Positions 36,591-46,554 of a stretch of DNA of 64,000 bases are shown here, piece after piece. The stretch covers positions 1 through 64,000 of the forward strand of contig CAMAPO010000001.1 in assembly GCA_945860245.1 (NCBI GenBank), written 5' to 3'. The stretch comes from Bifidobacterium breve (GTDB taxonomy: Bacteria; Actinomycetota; Actinomycetes; Nanopelagicales; Nanopelagicaceae). The notes beneath the pieces were generated by a model. The model searched no databases. It saw nothing but the letters and a program-made list of their open reading frames with translations, and had not been told where the DNA came from. A program made the translations under genes and the position numbers. Every line of letters begins with the position of its first letter. The stretch's first letter is position 1.

Positions 36591-37216
36591 TGAGTAATTT
36601 ACCGATTGATGCAAATGGTTCAGATAAAGAGAAAGTCCTTGCCGCCTTTGGTGGCAAGAAAGGCTTAATTGATTCGGGTGTGCCATCGATTGTTTTCCTT
36701 GTAACTTTTAACTTGGCAGATGATCTCCGTAAAGCGCTAATAGCATCGCTAATAGTTTCGGCTTGCCTAACCATTATTCGCTTAGCCAAACGCGACACGA
36801 TTCAACATGCAATATCAGGGTTAGTTGGCTCGCTTATCTGCGCCTGGTTTGCCAACCGCACTGGCAATGCCAGCGACCTATATATTCCAAAGTTATTAAC
36901 TAATTTGGGCTATGGCAGCGTTTACTTAATTGCAAATTTAGCTGGTTGGCCAATTCTTGGGCTCTTGCTGGGGCCGATCTTGGGCGAAAATTTAAACTGG
37001 AGGAAAGATCCAGCGCGCGCTCGGGCATATAAGCGCGCAAGTTGGCTCTGGGTTTTAATGTTCTTTACGCGGATTGCGGTGCAGTATCCAATTTATCGCA
37101 GTGGCAATGTTAATCTGCTCGGATCTGTAAATCTGGCTATGGGTTACCCACTATTTCTTGCTACCGCATATGGATCGTGGATGATTTTAAAGAGCGTTCC
37201 GCTAACAAAGATTTAA
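36590..37216 (+). CDS. DUF3159 integral membrane protein
   Basis: A 208-residue protein with about five hydrophobic segments and the family blocks GLIDSGVPSIVFL, IQHAISGLVG, NLGYGSVYLIA and GEN-type loop LGPILGENLNWR. It corresponds to Rv2693c, downstream of dut in M. tuberculosis, where DUF3710 and an OB-fold gene lie between; both are missing here. Function unknown, possibly transport. Its stop lies in a short TTTAAGAAA repeat. Confidence 0.88.
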   Translation: MSNLPIDANGSDKEKVLAAFGGKKGLIDSGVPSIVFLVTFNLADDLRKALIASLIVSACLTIIRLAKRDTIQHAISGLVGSLICAWFANRTGNASDLYIPKLLTNLGYGSVYLIANLAGWPILGLLLGPILGENLNWRKDPARARAYKRASWLWVLMFFTRIAVQYPIYRSGNVNLLGSVNLAMGYPLFLATAYGSWMILKSVPLTKI

Positions 37217-37242
37217 GAAAGTTTTAAGAAAGAAAATGGTAG

Positions 37243-37902
37243 TTAATTAGCGATAAAGCAGGATTTAATTAAACCTTCTGCAGTTGCAGATGCCACGAAG
37301 AGAAGTTCATCTCCTGCGCTAAAAACATCAGTTGGAGTTGGGGTAATTACGCGACCATCGCGAACAATCGCAGCAAGTGAGGCATCATCAGGGAGCTCAA
37401 TCTCTTCAACCGTTTTGCCGATACAGCTTGAAGAATCTGGCAACGTTAACTCGACAAGATTTGCTTGGCCCTTACGGAAAGAGAATAAGCGAACCACATC
37501 GCCAACGCTGACCGCTTCTTCTACCAAGGCAGAAATAATTCGTGGAGTAGAAACAGCAACATCAACGCCCCAAGATGAATCAAATAGCCATTCATTTTTA
37601 GGGTGATTGATACGAGCAACGACGCGAGGGACTCCATATTCAGTCTTGGCAAGAAGTGAAGCGACTAAATTCACTTTGTCATCACCAGTCGCAGCAACTA
37701 AGACTTGGCAGTTGTTAAGTACCGCTTTATCTAGCGCGGTAATCTCGCAGGCATCAGCCATTAACCATTCGGCATCAGGCACAGATTCCATCTTCAATGC
37801 CTTGGGATCGCGATCAATTAAAAGAACTTGGTGGCCGTTATCCAGAAGTTCGCGTGCGATCGCACGACCAACATTTCCGGCGCCGGCTATTGCGATTCTC
37901 AT
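37243..37902 (-). CDS. TrkA-family potassium uptake regulator (second gene)
   Basis: A 219-residue RCK protein with the NAD-binding motif GAGNVGRAIARELLDNGH (residues 6-23), an acidic strand end (LIDRDPKAL) and a C-terminal TrkA_C domain (about 135-215). It gates a cation transporter in response to nucleotide binding. It overlaps the upstream trkA-like gene by 4 bp and corresponds to CeoC/TrkB (Rv2692). No membrane partner is encoded nearby. Confidence 0.92.
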   Translation of the reverse strand: MRIAIAGAGNVGRAIARELLDNGHQVLLIDRDPKALKMESVPDAEWLMADACEITALDKAVLNNCQVLVAATGDDKVNLVASLLAKTEYGVPRVVARINHPKNEWLFDSSWGVDVAVSTPRIISALVEEAVSVGDVVRLFSFRKGQANLVELTLPDSSSCIGKTVEEIELPDDASLAAIVRDGRVITPTPTDVFSAGDELLFVASATAEGLIKSCFIAN

Positions 37903-38564
37903 GAGTGGTCCTTTGGAGAACGAGCAAATATTTCTTCAACTTTGCTTATATCTTCATCTCGCACGGTTACATGGAGTAAGTCGCCTTCTTGCAGAACCGA
38001 ATGTGGATCAGGAATTAAGCCCTGCCCTAAACGGGTTATAAATGCGACTCGAGCGCTGGTGGCTGCTTCAAGTTCTGTGATCGCCATTCCAAACCAATCT
38101 TTATGCGGATGCATCTCGCAGAGTTGTACCGCCCCGCTGGCATCGCGCCATTCAGATCGTGATCCTTCTGGAACCAAGCGGCGCAAAATCTGGTCAGTTG
38201 CCCAAATAACTGTTGCAACAGTTGGGATTCCTAAGCGTTGATAAATTTCGGCACGCCCTGGATCATAAATGCGAGCAACAACATTGGCTACACCGTAAGT
38301 CTCCCGAGCCACCCGCGCTGCCAAAATATTTGAGTTATCGCCATTACTCACTGCAGCAAATGCATCAGCGGTTTCAATTCCAGCTTCTAGCAGGGTGTCT
38401 TGATCAAATCCAACACCTGAAATTGTGCGTCCTTTAAAATCTGGTCCTAACCGGCGGAAAGCCTCGCGAGATTGGTCAATTATCGCCACAGAGTGTCCAG
38501 CAGCTTCAAGTTCGGTGGCTAGAGAGGAACCAACTCGACCGCATCCCATTATCACGACGTGCAC
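37899..38564 (-). CDS. TrkA-family potassium uptake regulator (first gene)
   Basis: A 221-residue RCK protein, paralogous to its neighbour, with GCGRVGSSLATELEAAGHSVAIID at the N-terminus and a TrkA_C domain after residue about 140. It corresponds to CeoB/TrkA (Rv2691). The two probably form a hetero-oligomeric gating ring. It is divergent from the RNA methyltransferase gene across 32 bp. Confidence 0.92.
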   Translation of the reverse strand: MHVVIMGCGRVGSSLATELEAAGHSVAIIDQSREAFRRLGPDFKGRTISGVGFDQDTLLEAGIETADAFAAVSNGDNSNILAARVARETYGVANVVARIYDPGRAEIYQRLGIPTVATVIWATDQILRRLVPEGSRSEWRDASGAVQLCEMHPHKDWFGMAITELEAATSARVAFITRLGQGLIPDPHSVLQEGDLLHVTVRDEDISKVEEIFARSPKDHS

Positions 38565-38583
38565 AAGGTTTAACTTACACCCT

Positions 38584-38599
38584 TATTCTTATCTTTATG
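38584..38599 (+). promoter_or_regulatory. Candidate -10 (TATTCT) for leaderless RNA methyltransferase gene
   Basis: TATTCT at 38584-38589 is 7 nt before the ATG at 38597. Confidence 0.5.
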
Positions 38600-39835
38600 A
38601 CATCAACTGGGGCTAACCAGCAAAAGCCTGCAGAACGCGTTGCGTTGGCGGTGGGGGATCGCTTCGTCACCACGATTGAGAAAGTCGCTCACGGTGGACA
38701 CTTCATTGCACGTCACCTCGGGGCAGTCATCTTTGTAAGACATGCAATTCCTGGTGAAGAAGTGGAGATTGAAATAACCGGCACGGGTAGTTCGTTTAAT
38801 CGCGCCGATGTCGTAAACATCATTAAACCATCCCCAGATCGCGTAAGTGCACCGTGTCAATTTGCGCACCGCGCAGGTTGCGGAGGTTGCGATTTCCAAC
38901 ATATCTCACTCGATCGACAACGACAATTGAAATCTGAAGTAATCACCGAGCAATTTGCCAGAATCGCCAAACGAGATTTAGAAGTTACGGTAGAAGAAGT
39001 TGGCGCACCACTCGGATACCGAACGCGTTTCAACGCGGTGACTACCCGCAATGGGGATCTAGGATTTAAACAGGCAAGAAGTCATAAAGTTGTGCCGGTT
39101 AGTGACTGCCGTATCTTGCAGCCAGAGATTAAATATCAAGAGTTAGCTTCTCGTAAATGGAAAGGGGATTTGCGAGTTGAAGTAACTCTCTCCTCTGCTG
39201 GAGAGCGAACGATTGCTACTGGATACTCCCGTGATGAAACTCCAGTTCGAACCAGCGAAGGTCCAGATATAGGCCAATACTCCATCAATGGATTTAACCT
39301 TGAAGTCTCTCAGCGATCTTTTTGGCAGAGCCATAAATTAGCGCCAGCCGTGCTGACGCAAGTTGTAGGTGAGTTTGCAGAGTTACAAGTTGGAGATCGG
39401 GTCTTAGATCTTTATGGGGGAGTAGGGCTCTTCACTTCGCAATTTTTAGAAGGTATCGGTGATGGCGGGCAGATTGATTTGGTGGAGGGAAGCAAGAGCG
39501 CTACATCTGATGCGATTCGTAACTTTGCTGAGATAAAGAATGTCAAAGTGCATACCGGCGATGTTGCAAAGTTACTGCCTCGCTTTAGCCAAGCCGATGT
39601 AATTGTTTTAGATCCGCCGCGTGAAGGTGCTGGAAAGGAAGTTGTGGTGGCTATGGTCGCACTCAAGCCACGTGCGATCGTTTATGTTGCTTGTGATCCA
39701 GCAGCGCTTGCTCGTGATACTACATATTTAAGCGAAGCAGGATTTGAAATCGCGAAAATTCGCGCCTTTGACCTTTTTCCTATGACACACCATATCGAAA
39801 CAGTTGCGCTATTTCGTCGAGATAAGGTATCTTGA
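38597..39835 (+). CDS. TrmA/RlmCD-family RNA (uracil-5)-methyltransferase
   Basis: A SAM-dependent m5U methyltransferase of 412 residues with an N-terminal TRAM domain (about 20-80), cluster-type cysteines (CQFAHRAGCGGCDF), the SAM motif VLDLYGGVGLFTSQF and the catalytic-cysteine loop VYVACDPAALARD. Rv2689c occupies the same position in M. tuberculosis. Whether the target is tRNA U54 or 23S rRNA cannot be told. Its final codons form part of the palindrome in front of acnA. Confidence 0.92.
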   Translation: MTSTGANQQKPAERVALAVGDRFVTTIEKVAHGGHFIARHLGAVIFVRHAIPGEEVEIEITGTGSSFNRADVVNIIKPSPDRVSAPCQFAHRAGCGGCDFQHISLDRQRQLKSEVITEQFARIAKRDLEVTVEEVGAPLGYRTRFNAVTTRNGDLGFKQARSHKVVPVSDCRILQPEIKYQELASRKWKGDLRVEVTLSSAGERTIATGYSRDETPVRTSEGPDIGQYSINGFNLEVSQRSFWQSHKLAPAVLTQVVGEFAELQVGDRVLDLYGGVGLFTSQFLEGIGDGGQIDLVEGSKSATSDAIRNFAEIKNVKVHTGDVAKLLPRFSQADVIVLDPPREGAGKEVVVAMVALKPRAIVYVACDPAALARDTTYLSEAGFEIAKIRAFDLFPMTHHIETVALFRRDKVS

Positions 39836-39845
39836 CGTCAAGATA
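39828..39845. promoter_or_regulatory. 18-bp perfect palindrome before aconitase
   Basis: TATCTTGACGTCAAGATA is perfectly self-complementary and lies 20 bp before the acnA ATG, overlapping the stop codon of the preceding gene. The TCTTGAnnTCAAGA shape recalls MarR/TamR-type operators of citrate-cycle genes in Streptomyces, from memory. No such regulator is in the window. Confidence 0.7.
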
Positions 39846-39864
39846 AAGTGAGTTAAGGATATAT

Positions 39865-42522
39865 ATGAGCAAGAATTCGTTGGGTGCTAAGAAGAATCTA
39901 AGCGTTGCAGGTAAAGATTTTGAAATCTTCGATATCTCAACTATCGCGGGCGCCGCTGATCTTCCCTTCTCACTCAAGATACTTCTGGAAAATCTCTTGC
40001 GCACCGAAGATGGCGCTAATATCACTGCCGATCATATTAAATCACTTGCTCAATGGGATCCTGCGGCAGAACCAGATACTGAAATTCAATTCACTCCGGC
40101 TCGAGTTGTTATGCAAGATTTCACTGGTGTGCCTTGCATTGTTGACCTTGCGACAATGCGTGAGGCGATCGTTGAACTCGGGGGAGATCCGGCGAAGGTA
40201 AATCCGCTCGCCCCAGCTGAATTGGTCATTGACCACTCAGTTATTGCTGATGTCTTCGGCACTAAAGATGCTTTTGAAAAGAATACCGATATTGAATATG
40301 AGCGCAATCGTGAGCGTTATCGCTTCTTGCGTTGGGGACAAGGCGCATTTGATGAATTTAAAGTTGTGCCACCCGGAACCGGCATCGTTCACCAAGTAAA
40401 TATTGAATTTCTTGCTCGAGTCGTAATGACTCGCACTGTAAACGGCGTACTTCGCGCTTATCCCGATACCGTGGTCGGAACCGATTCACACACCACAATG
40501 GTTAATGGATTAGGTGTACTCGGATGGGGCGTTGGTGGCATTGAGGCCGAAGCTGCGCTATTGGGCCAACCGGTATCTATGTTGATTCCCCGGGTATTAG
40601 GTTTTAAATTAAGTGGTGCGCTTCCAGTTGGAACAACAGCCACCGATATGGCGCTGACAATTACCGAAATGCTTCGCAAGCACGGTGTGGTTGGCAAGTT
40701 TGTAGAATTTTACGGTCCAGGTGTGGTTTCAGTGCCAATGGCCAATCGCACAACTATCGGCAATATGAGTCCAGAATATGGCTCAACTTGTGCGATATTC
40801 CCGATTGATGATGAGACGCTTCACTATCTGCGCCTAACTGGTCGTAGTGAAGAGCAGGTAGAACTCGTTGAAAAGTATGCCAAGGCACAGGGAATGTGGC
40901 ATGACCCAGCGGTTAGCCCACGCTTTTCTGAACATATCGAGTTAGATCTATCTACCGTTGTCCCATCTATCTCTGGACCTAAGCGTCCGCAAGATCGCAT
41001 CTCACTCAGTGACTCTAAAAACGCATTCGAGAAGATACTTCCAACATATTTCACCGATAAAACAGGTAAGGCCGCCTACCCAGTAAAGGTTGGCGTTAAA
41101 GCCACAACAATTAAAAATGGCGATGTAGTCATTGCATCAATTACTTCTTGCACAAATACTTCGAATCCATCGGTAATGATCGGAGCTGCGCTCCTGGCTA
41201 AAAAAGCGGTAGAACGCGGCTTAACTTCTAAGCCTTGGGTTAAGACAACTTTGGCACCGGGATCAAAGGTAGTTACTGATTATTACGATCGCGCAGATCT
41301 TACAAAATATATGGATGCGCTGGGTTTCAACTTAGTTGGCTATGGCTGTGTGACTTGTATCGGAAACTCTGGCCCGCTGCCAATTGAGATCAGCAAATCA
41401 GTAAACGAAAATGATTTAGCGGTAACAGCTGTGCTCTCTGGAAACCGCAACTTCGAGGGGCGTATTAGTCCAGATGTGAAGATGAACTATCTAGCATCAC
41501 CTCCGCTAGTAGTTGCTTATGCACTTGCCGGCACGATGGACCACGATTTTGAGAGAGATTCCCTTGGAAAAGATAAGGATGGCAAGGATGTTCTGTTGGC
41601 AGAAATCTGGCCAAGTGCGCAAGAAATCCAAGATGTAATCGACTCATCAATTTCTTCAGAGATGTTTAAGAAAGATTATGCAACGGTCTTTGATGGCGAT
41701 CACCGTTGGAAATCTCTTGATACTCCAACTGGTAAAACCTTTGAATGGGATGCGCAATCAACTTATGTGCGCAAGCCTCCCTATTTTGATGGCATGCCTG
41801 CAAATCCAGAACCAGTCACCGATATTTCTGGCGCACGCGTCTTAGCAATTTTGGGTGACTCTGTAACCACTGATCACATTTCCCCAGCTGGAAATATCAG
41901 AGGTGATTCACCTGCAGGTAAGTATCTAGAAGCGCACGGAGTGGCTCGCGCTGACTTTAATTCTTATGGATCAAGACGTGGAAATCATGAAGTTATGATC
42001 CGCGGAACCTTTGCCAATATTCGCCTAAAGAATATGTTGCTCGATGGCGTTGAAGGCGGATTTACTCGCAACTTCCTAAGCGAAGGTGAACAAGCAACTA
42101 TTTATGATGCCTCAATTGCTTACCAAAGTGCTGGAGTGCCTTTGGTAATCCTTGCTGGAAAAGAGTACGGATCGGGATCATCACGCGACTGGGCCGCGAA
42201 GGGCACAGCGCTGTTGGGAGTGCGCGCAGTTATTGCGGAAAGTTTCGAAAGAATCCACCGTTCTAATTTAATTGGAATGGGTGTTCTTCCATTGCAATTT
42301 AAGGATGGCCAAACCGCACAATCACTTGGCTTAACTGGAACTGAAACTTTTGCAATCTCTGGAATCACGGAATTGAATAGCGGTGGAATTCCGAAAGAGG
42401 TACAGGTCACAGCAGGGGATAAATCATTTACTGCCAAGGTCCGTATCGATACGCCAGGTGAGGGTGATTACTATCGCCACGGCGGGATTATGCAATACGT
42501 TCTGAGATCATTATTAGCTTAA
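39865..42522 (+). CDS. acnA: Aconitate hydratase A
   Basis: AcnA interconverts citrate and isocitrate in the citrate cycle. The 885-residue protein has the AcnA/IRP1 layout, with cluster ligands Cys429 (ITSCTNTS) and Cys495/498 (YGCVTCIGN), the signature [23 protein letters not shown], and a C-terminal swivel domain ([15 protein letters not shown]). AAGGAT lies 5 nt before the ATG. A perfect palindrome upstream suggests dedicated repression. Confidence 0.98.
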   Translation: MSKNSLGAKKNLSVAGKDFEIFDISTIAGAADLPFSLKILLENLLRTEDGANITADHIKSLAQWDPAAEPDTEIQFTPARVVMQDFTGVPCIVDLATMREAIVELGGDPAKVNPLAPAELVIDHSVIADVFGTKDAFEKNTDIEYERNRERYRFLRWGQGAFDEFKVVPPGTGIVHQVNIEFLARVVMTRTVNGVLRAYPDTVVGTDSHTTMVNGLGVLGWGVGGIEAEAALLGQPVSMLIPRVLGFKLSGALPVGTTATDMALTITEMLRKHGVVGKFVEFYGPGVVSVPMANRTTIGNMSPEYGSTCAIFPIDDETLHYLRLTGRSEEQVELVEKYAKAQGMWHDPAVSPRFSEHIELDLSTVVPSISGPKRPQDRISLSDSKNAFEKILPTYFTDKTGKAAYPVKVGVKATTIKNGDVVIASITSCTNTSNPSVMIGAALLAKKAVERGLTSKPWVKTTLAPGSKVVTDYYDRADLTKYMDALGFNLVGYGCVTCIGNSGPLPIEISKSVNENDLAVTAVLSGNRNFEGRISPDVKMNYLASPPLVVAYALAGTMDHDFERDSLGKDKDGKDVLLAEIWPSAQEIQDVIDSSISSEMFKKDYATVFDGDHRWKSLDTPTGKTFEWDAQSTYVRKPPYFDGMPANPEPVTDISGARVLAILGDSVTTDHISPAGNIRGDSPAGKYLEAHGVARADFNSYGSRRGNHEVMIRGTFANIRLKNMLLDGVEGGFTRNFLSEGEQATIYDASIAYQSAGVPLVILAGKEYGSGSSRDWAAKGTALLGVRAVIAESFERIHRSNLIGMGVLPLQFKDGQTAQSLGLTGTETFAISGITELNSGGIPKEVQVTAGDKSFTAKVRIDTPGEGDYYRHGGIMQYVLRSLLA

Positions 42523-42548
42523 AAATCGCGGATCTTCTACCTCCAAAC

Positions 42549-42563
42549 TAGAATGAAGCCATG
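42549..42563 (+). promoter_or_regulatory. Candidate -10 (TAGAAT) for leaderless dxs
   Basis: TAGAAT at 42549-42554 is 6 nt before the ATG at 42561. Confidence 0.55.
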
Positions 42564-44504
42564 CTTGAGCAAATCAAATCACCTGCCGATATTAAGGCGC
42601 TTGATCAGGCTCAACTAATTTCGCTCTGCGAAGAGATTCGCCAATTCTTAATTACCAAAGTTTCAAAAACCGGCGGACATCTTGGTCCAAATTTAGGAGT
42701 TGTTGAGTTAACGCTAGCCATTCACCGCACCTTTGATTCACCGCGCGATGTTGTTCTCTTTGATACTGGACATCAATCTTATGTTCATAAAATAGTCACA
42801 GGCCGAGCCGATAGTTTTGATGGACTCCGCCAACGAGGGGGTATCGCGGGATATCCAAATCGCAGCGAGAGCGAACATGATGTAATCGAAAACTCACATG
42901 CATCCACCGCTCTATCTTGGGGAGATGGAATTTCTTTCGGTTTTGCACAAACCGGCCAAATTGATCGACACGTAGTTGTCGTTGTTGGTGATGGAGCGCT
43001 CACCGGTGGAATGTCTTGGGAGGCGTTGAATAATATTGCAGCCGCCGAGACAAGAAATTTAGTGATTGTCGTAAATGATAATGAGCGTTCTTACTCTCCG
43101 ACTATTGGCGGCTTGGCGACATACTTAGCAACGCTGCGCGTTACAAGAGGTTATGAGCGTTTCTTGGATTGGGGTAAAGAATTACTGCATAAAACTCCAG
43201 TGGTAGGTGCGCCAATTTATGAAACTCTGCATGGAATGAAAAAGGGCATAAAAGATATCGTCGCTCCGCAAGGCATGTTTGAAGATCTCGGCTTGAAATA
43301 TATGGGACCGATCGATGGACATGACATTGCCGCTCTGGAGAAAGCGCTACTTAAAGCGAAAGAATTTGGCGCTCCTGTTTTGGTACACGCGATAACTGAA
43401 AAGGGGCGCGGTCATAAACCTGCCACCGATGATGAAGCAGAGAAATTTCACGCAGTTGGCATAGTAGATCCCGAAACAGGCGAACCTCTAGCCAAGAGTT
43501 CGATGAGTTGGACCAAGGTATTTTCATCAGAATTAATTGAAATTGCGCGAGAGCGCGAAGATATCGTAGCCATTACTGCGGCAATGCTGGGGCCTACAGG
43601 ACTTGATGCATTTGCCAAGGTATTTCCTGAGCGAACCGTTGACGTTGGTATCGCCGAACAACATGCGGTGACAAGCGCTGCAGGTATGGCTTTTGCTGGC
43701 CTGCACCCAGTTGTTGCGGTGTATTCAACATTTTTAAATCGGGCCTTTGACCAATTGCTGCTGGATGTAGCGCTACATAAGGCGGGAGTCACCTTTGTCT
43801 TAGATCGCGCCGGTGTAACCGGAGATGATGGCCCGTCACATCACGGAATTTGGGATTTAGCTTTAACTGGAATTGTGCCAACGATGCATGTTGCTGCGCC
43901 ACGAGATGGCGCACGGTTGCGCGAGACGCTGCGCGAAGCCGTTGCGATATCCAATGCGCCTTCAATGGTGCGCTATCCAAAGGGCGCGGTACAGAGTGAT
44001 ATTCCAGCATTTGAACGTCGCGAAGGTATAGATGTTTTATATCGCGGAGAGAGCGCTGATCTCTTACTTGTAAGCATTGGAGCAATGGCGGCAATGGCTG
44101 TTGAGGCTGCGGCAATGGCATATCGTGAAGGAGTTGGTGTAACCGTTATTGATCCGCGATGGGTCAAACCCTTGCCGACTTCTCTAATAACTATGGCCCA
44201 ACGCTATAAGAGCGTGGTTGTTTTGGAAGATGGAATTAAACATGGCGGAATCGCTAGCGCAGTATCCGAGATGTTCCGCGAAGCAGGGATTAATATTCCA
44301 ATTCACTCAATCGGCGTTCCGCTGGAATTTATCGAGCATTCCAAGCGAAGTGAGATTTTTAAAGATCTAGGAATAACTGCGCAGAGCATTGCCCGCAGCA
44401 TCGTTGAGTGGAATAGCTCTAACGGATCAATTAACTTAATTGAGATTATGGAAGAGATGCAATTGCCGGCGCGTGAAAACGCTGACCGCAAACCGCTTCG
44501 CTAA
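42561..44504 (+). CDS. dxs: 1-deoxy-D-xylulose-5-phosphate synthase
   Basis: Dxs is the thiamine-diphosphate enzyme that starts the MEP isoprenoid pathway from pyruvate and glyceraldehyde-3-phosphate. The 647-residue protein has the ThDP motif GDGALTGG (about 143-150) with NDN further on, the central transketolase domain (GIAEQHAVTSAAGMA, DRAGVTGDDGPSHHG) and the C-terminal transketolase domain. Its 3' end overlaps the convergent fadJ gene by 59 bp. Confidence 0.98.
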   Translation: MLEQIKSPADIKALDQAQLISLCEEIRQFLITKVSKTGGHLGPNLGVVELTLAIHRTFDSPRDVVLFDTGHQSYVHKIVTGRADSFDGLRQRGGIAGYPNRSESEHDVIENSHASTALSWGDGISFGFAQTGQIDRHVVVVVGDGALTGGMSWEALNNIAAAETRNLVIVVNDNERSYSPTIGGLATYLATLRVTRGYERFLDWGKELLHKTPVVGAPIYETLHGMKKGIKDIVAPQGMFEDLGLKYMGPIDGHDIAALEKALLKAKEFGAPVLVHAITEKGRGHKPATDDEAEKFHAVGIVDPETGEPLAKSSMSWTKVFSSELIEIAREREDIVAITAAMLGPTGLDAFAKVFPERTVDVGIAEQHAVTSAAGMAFAGLHPVVAVYSTFLNRAFDQLLLDVALHKAGVTFVLDRAGVTGDDGPSHHGIWDLALTGIVPTMHVAAPRDGARLRETLREAVAISNAPSMVRYPKGAVQSDIPAFERREGIDVLYRGESADLLLVSIGAMAAMAVEAAAMAYREGVGVTVIDPRWVKPLPTSLITMAQRYKSVVVLEDGIKHGGIASAVSEMFREAGINIPIHSIGVPLEFIEHSKRSEIFKDLGITAQSIARSIVEWNSSNGSINLIEIMEEMQLPARENADRKPLR

Positions 44505-46554
44505 TTCCTTCTCGATCTAAGTAAGGCAATATTCCGCCCAAGTGCATTGGCCAGCCAGAACCCATCAACATACATAGATCAATTTCAGCAGGGGTAGCAA
44601 CGACGCCTTCATCGAGCATCATGCGCGCTTCGACTGCTAACGCTTTCAGGGCGCGATCACGAACTTGTTCAGCGGTAGATGCAGTCGTTCCTTGTTTCAA
44701 CAGCGCAATTGCTTCAGGATTTGGCGTCAACTTGCCATCGCTACCTTTGATGTAGAAGTTGCGAACCTTTGCCGCAACCATCGCCTGCATCGTGGGGGAG
44801 ATGCGATAGCGCTCACCTAGATTTGCATGCAAAGTTTCTGAAACGTGCAGCGCAACACCGGGACCAACTAAATCAAGTAGTTCAAAGGGCGACATTGGAA
44901 AGCCAATACTGCGCATCGCACTATCTGCAATTGCCGGAGGGGTGCCTTCATCTACAGCATCGGTTACCTCACCCATAAAGCGGGTTAGCAATCGATTTAC
45001 AACGAAGCCGGGTGCATCTTTGCAGATGATCATCGTCTTCTTTAACTCTTTACCCACGCCAACTGCAGTCGCAGTCGTTGCATCATCTGTTGTGGATGTA
45101 CGTGCAATTTCGAGCAGTGGCATAACTGCAACCGGATTGAAGAAGTGGAATCCAATGACGCGCTCTGGATTTGCCAAACCTTCAGTCATTTTCTCTACTG
45201 ATAGCGATGAAGTATTGGTGGCTAGCACGCACTCGGGGGAGATGATCTTCTCTAACTTCTTAAAGAGCTCTTGCTTAAGTGATAGCTCCTCAAAGATCGC
45301 TTCGATAATAAAATCACAGCCGGCAAATGAGTTCTGATCCGCCGATCCGCTAACGAGGAGCGAAAGGCGGCGCGCAGATTCTTCGCTCATGCGCTTCTTC
45401 TCAACCAATTTTGCGAGCTCGTTCTTTACCCAGGCAACACCCTTATCGGCGCGCTCTTGATCTATATCTGTCATCACAACTGGGCACTTCAAATTACGAA
45501 GCAGTAGCAGCGCCAATTGCGAAGCCATCAAACCTGCACCCACCACGCCAACTTTGCTAACTTTTCGGGCCAGGGCTGGCTTGGGAGCGCCTTCAACTTT
45601 CTTACGTTTCTTCTGAATTAAATTAAAGGCATACAGTGATGCGCGAAGCGGATCTGACATAGTCAAATCAGCGAGTGCCTGATCTTCAGCATCAAAACCT
45701 GCGCCGCGAGTATTTGTGCGAGCAGCGGCAATTAACTCCAGCGCACGCATTGGAGATGCGATTTCTGCCCCGCCATACTTCTTCAGCGAAGCAGCCTTGC
45801 CTGTAGCAAGCGCGGCATCCCAAGCTGGATCACTTGCGTAATCTTTGCGCTCAATCTTATTTTTACCCGATAGAACGCTGGCGGCAAATGCAACAGAGCG
45901 TTCTAGAAAATCTGCTGGTTCGTAAACGGCATCGACGACGCCAAGTGCGAGTGCATCTTTAGCTTTCATCATGGTGTTGTTATTTAGCGCATTTAGCATA
46001 ATTACTTGTATCGCACGTTCTGGGCCGATTAATTTAGGCAAGATTGTGGCACCGCCCCAACCTGGAACTAAACCAAGGAAGACTTCAGGCAGCCCAGTAA
46101 GTGCAGTCGATGCCAGAGTGCGATAGTTGCAATGCAATCCAACTTCGAGTCCGCCACCGAGGGCTAATCCATTGATAAATGCGAAGGTGGGAATTCCGGA
46201 TTCATCAAATCTACGAAAGACATCATGGCCAAGTTTTCCGATCGCAAGTGATTGTTCGCGCTTAGAAAGGTAGGAGAGTGCAGAAAGGTCGGCACCGGCG
46301 GCGAAGATAAATGGCTTGCCGACTATCGCAATTGCAGCAGGAGTGCGAGCAATTGCATCGGTGATCGCAGCATCTAAGGCAGCAAGTGATTGTGGGCCAA
46401 AGGTATTGGGACGAGTGTGGTCTAGGCCGTTATCCAAAGTAATCAACGCGAGCGTTCCTTTATGCCCAAATGGGGCGAGGTCAACATCGCGTACAAGGGC
46501 GTTGGTTACTACTTCTTCGGGCGCGCCTTCGGGCAGATTCATTGCTGTTGTCAT
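44446..46554 (-). CDS. fadJ: Fatty acid oxidation alpha subunit: enoyl-CoA hydratase / 3-hydroxyacyl-CoA dehydrogenase
   Basis: A bifunctional beta-oxidation protein of 702 residues: crotonase domain (about 15-250, with PFIFAAGADLSAL and GGGLEVGLHCNYR), then the NAD-binding 3-hydroxyacyl-CoA dehydrogenase (VGVVGAGLMASQLA, about 333-346) and its two C-terminal helical domains (FFNPVAVMPLLEI). I chose the ATG at 46554 because it overlaps the fadA stop (TAATG); a longer N-terminal reading would intrude into fadA. The conserved end (GILPYLDREGISEAV) shows that the 59-bp overlap with dxs is real. Confidence 0.94.
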   Translation of the reverse strand: MTTAMNLPEGAPEEVVTNALVRDVDLAPFGHKGTLALITLDNGLDHTRPNTFGPQSLAALDAAITDAIARTPAAIAIVGKPFIFAAGADLSALSYLSKREQSLAIGKLGHDVFRRFDESGIPTFAFINGLALGGGLEVGLHCNYRTLASTALTGLPEVFLGLVPGWGGATILPKLIGPERAIQVIMLNALNNNTMMKAKDALALGVVDAVYEPADFLERSVAFAASVLSGKNKIERKDYASDPAWDAALATGKAASLKKYGGAEIASPMRALELIAAARTNTRGAGFDAEDQALADLTMSDPLRASLYAFNLIQKKRKKVEGAPKPALARKVSKVGVVGAGLMASQLALLLLRNLKCPVVMTDIDQERADKGVAWVKNELAKLVEKKRMSEESARRLSLLVSGSADQNSFAGCDFIIEAIFEELSLKQELFKKLEKIISPECVLATNTSSLSVEKMTEGLANPERVIGFHFFNPVAVMPLLEIARTSTTDDATTATAVGVGKELKKTMIICKDAPGFVVNRLLTRFMGEVTDAVDEGTPPAIADSAMRSIGFPMSPFELLDLVGPGVALHVSETLHANLGERYRISPTMQAMVAAKVRNFYIKGSDGKLTPNPEAIALLKQGTTASTAEQVRDRALKALAVEARMMLDEGVVATPAEIDLCMLMGSGWPMHLGGILPYLDREGISEAVCGQRFHAPAIASLP

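Noticed and set aside
37607-38041. Plus-strand open frames opposite the trkA-like genes
   Set aside because: Antisense to conserved NAD-binding domains and without family character.
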